Source: Opitutaceae bacterium
GTDB lineage: Bacteria; Verrucomicrobiota; Verrucomicrobiia; Opitutales; Opitutaceae
Assembly: GCA_028280955.1 (NCBI GenBank)
Contig: JANQKU010000026.1
Span: 1-51,435 of the forward strand
DNA length: 51,435 nt
Direction of reading: 5' to 3'
Below the pieces are notes generated by a model, which had not been told where the DNA came from, did no database searches, and was given only the letters and a program-made list of their open reading frames with translations. A program made the position numbers and the translations under genes. How positions within the stretch are numbered: the first letter of the stretch is position 1; every line of letters starts with the position of its first letter. Shown piece after piece: positions 46,942-51,435 of the stretch.

Positions 46942-47427
46942 TCAGTAGAAGAGAAGAGTGAGTTGGGTCTGTGATGGAATACGGGCACAAGTGAAAGTTC
47001 TTAAATACACGAGAGTATCGTTGTATTCTTGCTGGCGTTTTTGTGTCCATCGTCTCCCTTTTGGGCAGATAGCCTTTTTCAAGTTCGTAACAATCAATGT
47101 GGCTTTTTTGAAATGGATAAGATGTTTTATTTGTTGAAACACTTCCGCTCTCAGCCAAAGGAGGTTGAGGGGATTATCATCGGGGGAAGCATTGCAGAAA
47201 CAAAAGCCATGAGAAGATCTCGTATCATCCAGATGATGATTTGTTAGTTTGTGGACTGCTTGAGTGAAAGAAGTTTTAAGAGAAGAGCGATTTTCATTTT
47301 CCAGCAAAAAAGTGTCGATGGCATCTTTGATTTGTTTTGCTAGATAGAGATCTGAACCGGTGAGATCGGCGAACAAGGTATTCAAAAAATGAAGGTTTGT
47401 GAGATCCTGCTGTGATATTTTTTCCAT
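46942..47427 (-). CDS. Hypothetical protein between nrdR and the HIT gene
   Basis: I recognise no family for this 161-residue ORF. Its ATG directly follows the nrdR stop (TAGATGG), and its stop is 16 bases before the HIT start, so it fits an operon slot exactly. The N-terminal third is helical (MEKISQQDLTNLHFLNTLFADL), the middle has HGFCFCN, and the last third is basic with aromatic residues (KAICPKGRRWTQKRQQEYN). Codon use looks like its neighbours. It has no membrane segment or signal. Confidence that it is a real gene is moderate and comes mainly from position. Confidence 0.45.
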   Translation of the reverse strand: MEKISQQDLTNLHFLNTLFADLTGSDLYLAKQIKDAIDTFLLENENRSSLKTSFTQAVHKLTNHHLDDTRSSHGFCFCNASPDDNPLNLLWLRAEVFQQIKHLIHFKKATLIVTNLKKAICPKGRRWTQKRQQEYNDTLVYLRTFTCARIPSQTQLTLLFY

Positions 47428-47877
47428 CTATTTTTTCAGATTGCTGATTTCGTCGGCCAGTTCGGAAACATCACGAAAGTCCTTATAAACACTGGCGAAG
47501 CGGATGTAGGCAATAGCATCTATCTTACGAATCCTTTCCATGATGCTTTCGCCGATAGCGATGCTGGGGATTTCGTAGTCGTATTTTCTTTCCAATGTAT
47601 CGATGACATCTTCGATCAACATATTGAGTTGTTCGATATCGATGGGTCGTTTTTCACAAGCGGTACGAAGTCCGGAGAGAATCTTAGTGTGATCAAAATC
47701 TTCACGACGTCCATCTCGTTTGATGACAAAAAGTCCTTCATGAATCACTTGTTCTGTTGTTGTGAAACGAGTGCCACATTCAATACACTCGCGTCGTCTC
47801 CGGGTGTTTAGGCCGTCTTTGCTGACTCGTGAATCAATGACTTTGTCTTCGAGTGAAGAACATTTAGGGCAACGCAT
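47428..47877 (-). CDS. nrdR: Transcriptional repressor NrdR
   Basis: NrdR senses dNTP/ATP levels and represses ribonucleotide reductase genes. It has 149 residues. An N-terminal zinc ribbon (MRCPKCSSLEDKV to CIECG, four Cys) and an RRRR ECIECGTRFTT element precede the ATP-cone domain (GLFVIKRDGRREDFDHTKILSGLRTACEKRPI). The C-terminus YIRFASVYKDFRDVSEL is typical. It lies eight bases after trpG on the minus strand. Confidence 0.97.
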   Translation of the reverse strand: MRCPKCSSLEDKVIDSRVSKDGLNTRRRRECIECGTRFTTTEQVIHEGLFVIKRDGRREDFDHTKILSGLRTACEKRPIDIEQLNMLIEDVIDTLERKYDYEIPSIAIGESIMERIRKIDAIAYIRFASVYKDFRDVSELADEISNLKK

Positions 47878-47885
47878 GGTGTCTG

Positions 47886-48449
47886 CTAAAGAGATAGAAA
47901 ATTTTTAAGGATGATCATTCCATTTTCGGTGGCGATAGATTCTGGGTGAAATTGAACTCCGAAGAGTGGCAACTCTTTATGGCGGACTCCCATTATTTCA
48001 CCTTCGACCGTCTCAGCTGTGATCTCTAAACACTCCGGTATTGTCTCACGTTTAATCAATAGTGAGTGATAGCGGGTAGCTGAAAAAGGAGAGGGGAGCC
48101 CTTGGAATAGATCTGTGTTTGAATGTGTAACAGGAGATGTTTTTCCATGCATCAATCGATCGGCTCGAACGATATCTCCTCCAAAATGCTGTCCGATGCA
48201 CTGGTGGCCAAGGCACACACCAAAGAGAGGTTTCAACCCAGCGAAAGCTTTTACGATTTGGAGGCTTACGCCGGCTTCGTTTGGTGAACATGAACCTGGT
48301 GAAATCAGAACACGATCGGGGTTCAAGGCGAGTGCCTCTTCAGGTGTGATTTCGTTATTGCGAACGACCTTTTGTTTCACTCCCAGTTCACCAAAGTATT
48401 GAACAAGGTTGAATGTAAATGAATCGAAATTATCGATAACCAGCAGCAT
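47886..48449 (-). CDS. trpG: Anthranilate/aminodeoxychorismate synthase, glutamine amidotransferase subunit
   Basis: This subunit provides ammonia for anthranilate (tryptophan) or aminodeoxychorismate (folate) synthesis. It has 187 residues. It contains [22 protein letters not shown], the nucleophile Cys in [11 protein letters not shown] and His/Glu in [11 protein letters not shown]. trpG and pabA are hard to tell apart by sequence and trpE/pabB is not next to it, so the symbol is a family-level choice. GGAGGG lies four bases before the ATG, a clear ribosome site. It is the first gene of a minus-strand operon with nrdR. Confidence 0.93.
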   Translation of the reverse strand: MLLVIDNFDSFTFNLVQYFGELGVKQKVVRNNEITPEEALALNPDRVLISPGSCSPNEAGVSLQIVKAFAGLKPLFGVCLGHQCIGQHFGGDIVRADRLMHGKTSPVTHSNTDLFQGLPSPFSATRYHSLLIKRETIPECLEITAETVEGEIMGVRHKELPLFGVQFHPESIATENGMIILKNFLSL

Positions 48450-48497
48450 AAGCCCTCCATTAAATGCTCAGACGAGAATTAGGTCAAGTGTAGGTAA

Positions 48498-49730
<1,233 letters not shown>

Positions 49731-49796
49731 ATCCGTAACGATTCAGAAATGTCTTAGTTTTTAGGAAATCAATTTGTACAATCAATAACCACAAAA

Positions 49797-50723
49797 ATGC
49801 GTATTTTAGTCACAGGCGGAGCCGGTTTTTTAGGAAGCCATCTTTGTGAGCGATTGCTTACGCAGGGGCATGATGTCATCTGCATAGATAATTTTTTCAC
49901 TGGAAGAAAAGAAAATGTGATGGGATTTCTGGATCATCCAAAATTTGAATTTATCCGGCACGATGTAGTGGATCCTTTTAAAGTAGAGGTTGACCAGATC
50001 TACAATCTGGCTTGTCCCGCATCCCCCGTGCATTATCAATACAATCCCATCAAAACGACTAAGACATCGGTGATGGGCGCCATTAATTCATTGGGTTTGG
50101 CCAAACGCGTGAGAGCCCGGGTTCTGCAAGCTTCTACTTCAGAGGTTTACGGGGATCCTGTTGAACATCCTCAAACTGAGACATACTGGGGGCATGTGAA
50201 TCCCATCGGTGTGCGTTCTTGTTATGACGAGGGGAAACGCTGTGCGGAGACTTTGTTTTTTGATTATCACCGTGAAAATTGGGTGGATATCCGAGTCGTT
50301 CGAATCTTTAATACCTATGGCCCTCGCATGTTGAGCAATGATGGAAGAGTGGTTTCAAATTTTATTGTTCAGGCTCTAAAGGGTGAGGATATTACGATTT
50401 ATGGAGATGGAAGCCAATCGCGTTCTTTTTGTTATGTCGATGACTTGATCGATGGATTGATCCGATTTATGAATCAGGAAAAGATTATCGGGCCGATGAA
50501 TTTAGGTAATCCAGTGGAATTCACAATGAGCGAATTGGCGCAACAGGTGGTTACTCTTACCGGGACAACCTCGAAAATCGTCCATAAACCCTTGCCACAT
50601 GATGATCCTAAGCAACGTCAACCGGATATTTCATTGGCAAAAAAGCACCTAAATTGGGAGCCCTCGATTCCTTTGAAGGAAGGATTGAAGCGGACGATAG
50701 ACTATTTCAAAAAATCTTCTTAG
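49797..50723 (+). CDS. UDP-glucuronate decarboxylase (UDP-xylose synthase) family SDR
   Basis: This is an extended short-chain dehydrogenase for nucleotide sugars, probably making UDP-xylose from UDP-glucuronate for envelope polysaccharide. It has 308 residues. The NAD site [11 protein letters not shown] is at about 7-17, [12 protein letters not shown] follows, and [19 protein letters not shown] is the hallmark of the UDP-xylose synthase group. The catalytic Ser/Tyr/Lys are in STSEVYGDP and [16 protein letters not shown] and [16 protein letters not shown] are also conserved. It is 66 bases after tgt and may be transcribed with it or separately. Confidence 0.9.
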   Translation: MRILVTGGAGFLGSHLCERLLTQGHDVICIDNFFTGRKENVMGFLDHPKFEFIRHDVVDPFKVEVDQIYNLACPASPVHYQYNPIKTTKTSVMGAINSLGLAKRVRARVLQASTSEVYGDPVEHPQTETYWGHVNPIGVRSCYDEGKRCAETLFFDYHRENWVDIRVVRIFNTYGPRMLSNDGRVVSNFIVQALKGEDITIYGDGSQSRSFCYVDDLIDGLIRFMNQEKIIGPMNLGNPVEFTMSELAQQVVTLTGTTSKIVHKPLPHDDPKQRQPDISLAKKHLNWEPSIPLKEGLKRTIDYFKKSS

Positions 50724-50876
50724 ACCTTTTTTAGGAAAATAGTAGTGGTGTTGATAGAAAACTGCTGGCTAAAAGTCCATCAGCTTCAGCCTTAAAAGAG
50801 GCTAGTGGAACAGAAGTGTTGCCTTATTTGTCCATTGCCAAGAGACCCAAATCACTGCTAATTGTCCTCTTTTTCT
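50724..50876 (+). other. UXS-secA spacer
   Basis: This is a 153-base non-coding spacer. It contains weak stems such as AGCCT-TAAAAG-AGGCT and an imperfect CTGCTGG/CCATCAG pair, but no clear terminator or promoter. A Sec-responsive leader (like secM) is not apparent: no ORF is visible before secA. Confidence 0.4.
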
Positions 50877-51435
50877 ATGATTTCGTTTCTGCTCAAAAAA
50901 TTTTCCGGCCGTCATTACCGTAAATTCATCAAAGAATGTGAACCGGTTGTTGACCGTATTAATCAACTGGAAAGTGAGTATCAGGCGCTTTCGGATGAGC
51001 AACTGAAGGCGAAGACTGAGGAGTTTCGCGGTCGTTTTCGAGAAGGTGAAACACTGGATGAACTACTTCCTGAAGCGTTTGCTGCAGTGAAGAATGCTGC
51101 TCGTCGCATGGTTGGGCGAAAAATTGACGTATGTGACCATGAATTGATTTGGGATATGGTTCATTTTGATGTCCAGTTGATGGGGGGTATCGCCCTGCAC
51201 AGTGGACGAATAGCTGAAATGAGTACGGGTGAAGGGAAGACTCTAGTTGCGACGCTTCCTTTGTACCTCAATGCGCTAACCTCACGGAATGTTCAGTTGG
51301 TTACCGTTAATGATTATCTGGCTCGTCGAGACTCGGAATGGATGGGGCATTTGTATCGGTTTCTTGGTTTGACGGTTGGGTGTATCCAGAACCAGATGCA
51401 GCCTGATGAACGTCGGGAAATGTATTCGTGTGGTA
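50877..51435 (+). CDS. secA: Preprotein translocase ATPase SecA (5' part, cut by window end)
   Basis: SecA drives protein export through SecYEG. Only the first 186 codons are present and the frame runs off the window; no stop is seen. The start is the ATG at 50877 ([17 protein letters not shown]) with no Shine-Dalgarno site. It contains [47 protein letters not shown], the Walker [20 protein letters not shown] and [16 protein letters not shown], all diagnostic of NBD1. About a dozen residues ([13 protein letters not shown]) are inserted before HFDVQL compared with E. coli, as in several non-proteobacterial SecA proteins. Confidence 0.97.
   Translation, partial: MISFLLKKFSGRHYRKFIKECEPVVDRINQLESEYQALSDEQLKAKTEEFRGRFREGETLDELLPEAFAAVKNAARRMVGRKIDVCDHELIWDMVHFDVQLMGGIALHSGRIAEMSTGEGKTLVATLPLYLNALTSRNVQLVTVNDYLARRDSEWMGHLYRFLGLTVGCIQNQMQPDERREMYSCG

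Noticed and set aside
46784-47158. Alternative minus-strand ORF of 124 residues overlapping the HIT gene and the unknown gene
   Set aside because: It overlaps the well-supported HIT gene and lacks the operon fit seen for the 161-residue ORF.

Overview
This 51.4 kb window is the main transcription and translation locus of a bacterium, with housekeeping genes on its right side. I see no mobile elements, CRISPR arrays, rRNA genes or phage genes. The organism is probably a member of the PVC superphylum, most likely Verrucomicrobiota close to Opitutae. This is an inference from gene order, the unusual EF-Tu switch I, the terminal extensions on several ribosomal proteins, a UDP-xylose synthase-type gene and the SecA N-terminus. 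No 16S gene is present to confirm it. Base composition is moderate and looks even throughout, so nothing suggests recent transfer.

Layout. 1-3024: a partial TPR protein, an ExbB/TolQ channel, an ExbD/TolR partner and a one-TM protein in the usual TonB position, probably one envelope operon. 3120-4838: tRNA-Thr, tuf, tRNA-Trp, secE. 4854-15765: nusG, rplKAJL, rpoB and rpoC, closed by a strong terminator. 16081-34417: one nearly continuous str-S10-spc-alpha cluster (rpsL, rpsG, fusA, rpsJ, rplCDWB, rpsS, rplV, rpsC, rplP, rpmC, rpsQ, rplNXE, rpsN, rpsH, rplF, rplR, rpsE, rplO, secY, an adk-like gene, map, rpsM, rpsK, rpsD, rpoA, rplQ), ending in a strong terminator. rpmD, infA and rpmJ are missing from their usual places. 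34482-37144: a small membrane zinc-ribbon protein, guaA and a LolA-like exported protein. 37272-40926: hisD, hisC, hisB and hisH. 41123-42418: citrate synthase with a terminator, convergent with a multi-pass membrane protein gene. 43451-46576: acpS, nnr and dprA. 46581-48449 on the minus strand: trpG/pabA, nrdR, an unknown gene and a HIT-family gene. 48591-51435: tgt, a UDP-xylose synthase-type gene and the start of secA.

The most notable observations are inside ordinary-looking genes. The beta-prime subunit of RNA polymerase has lost three of the four cysteines of its second zinc site. EF-Tu has a rewritten switch I without the RGITI motif. The gene in the adenylate kinase slot encodes a LID-less protein with a broken P-loop. 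Tgt has lost two of its four zinc ligands. S11, S17 and L17 carry Ala/Glu/Pro-rich tails. Most genes have no recognisable Shine-Dalgarno sequence. Several intergenic inverted repeats, upstream of gltA, between rpsJ and rplC, between rplL and rpoB and upstream of tgt, look like regulatory elements.
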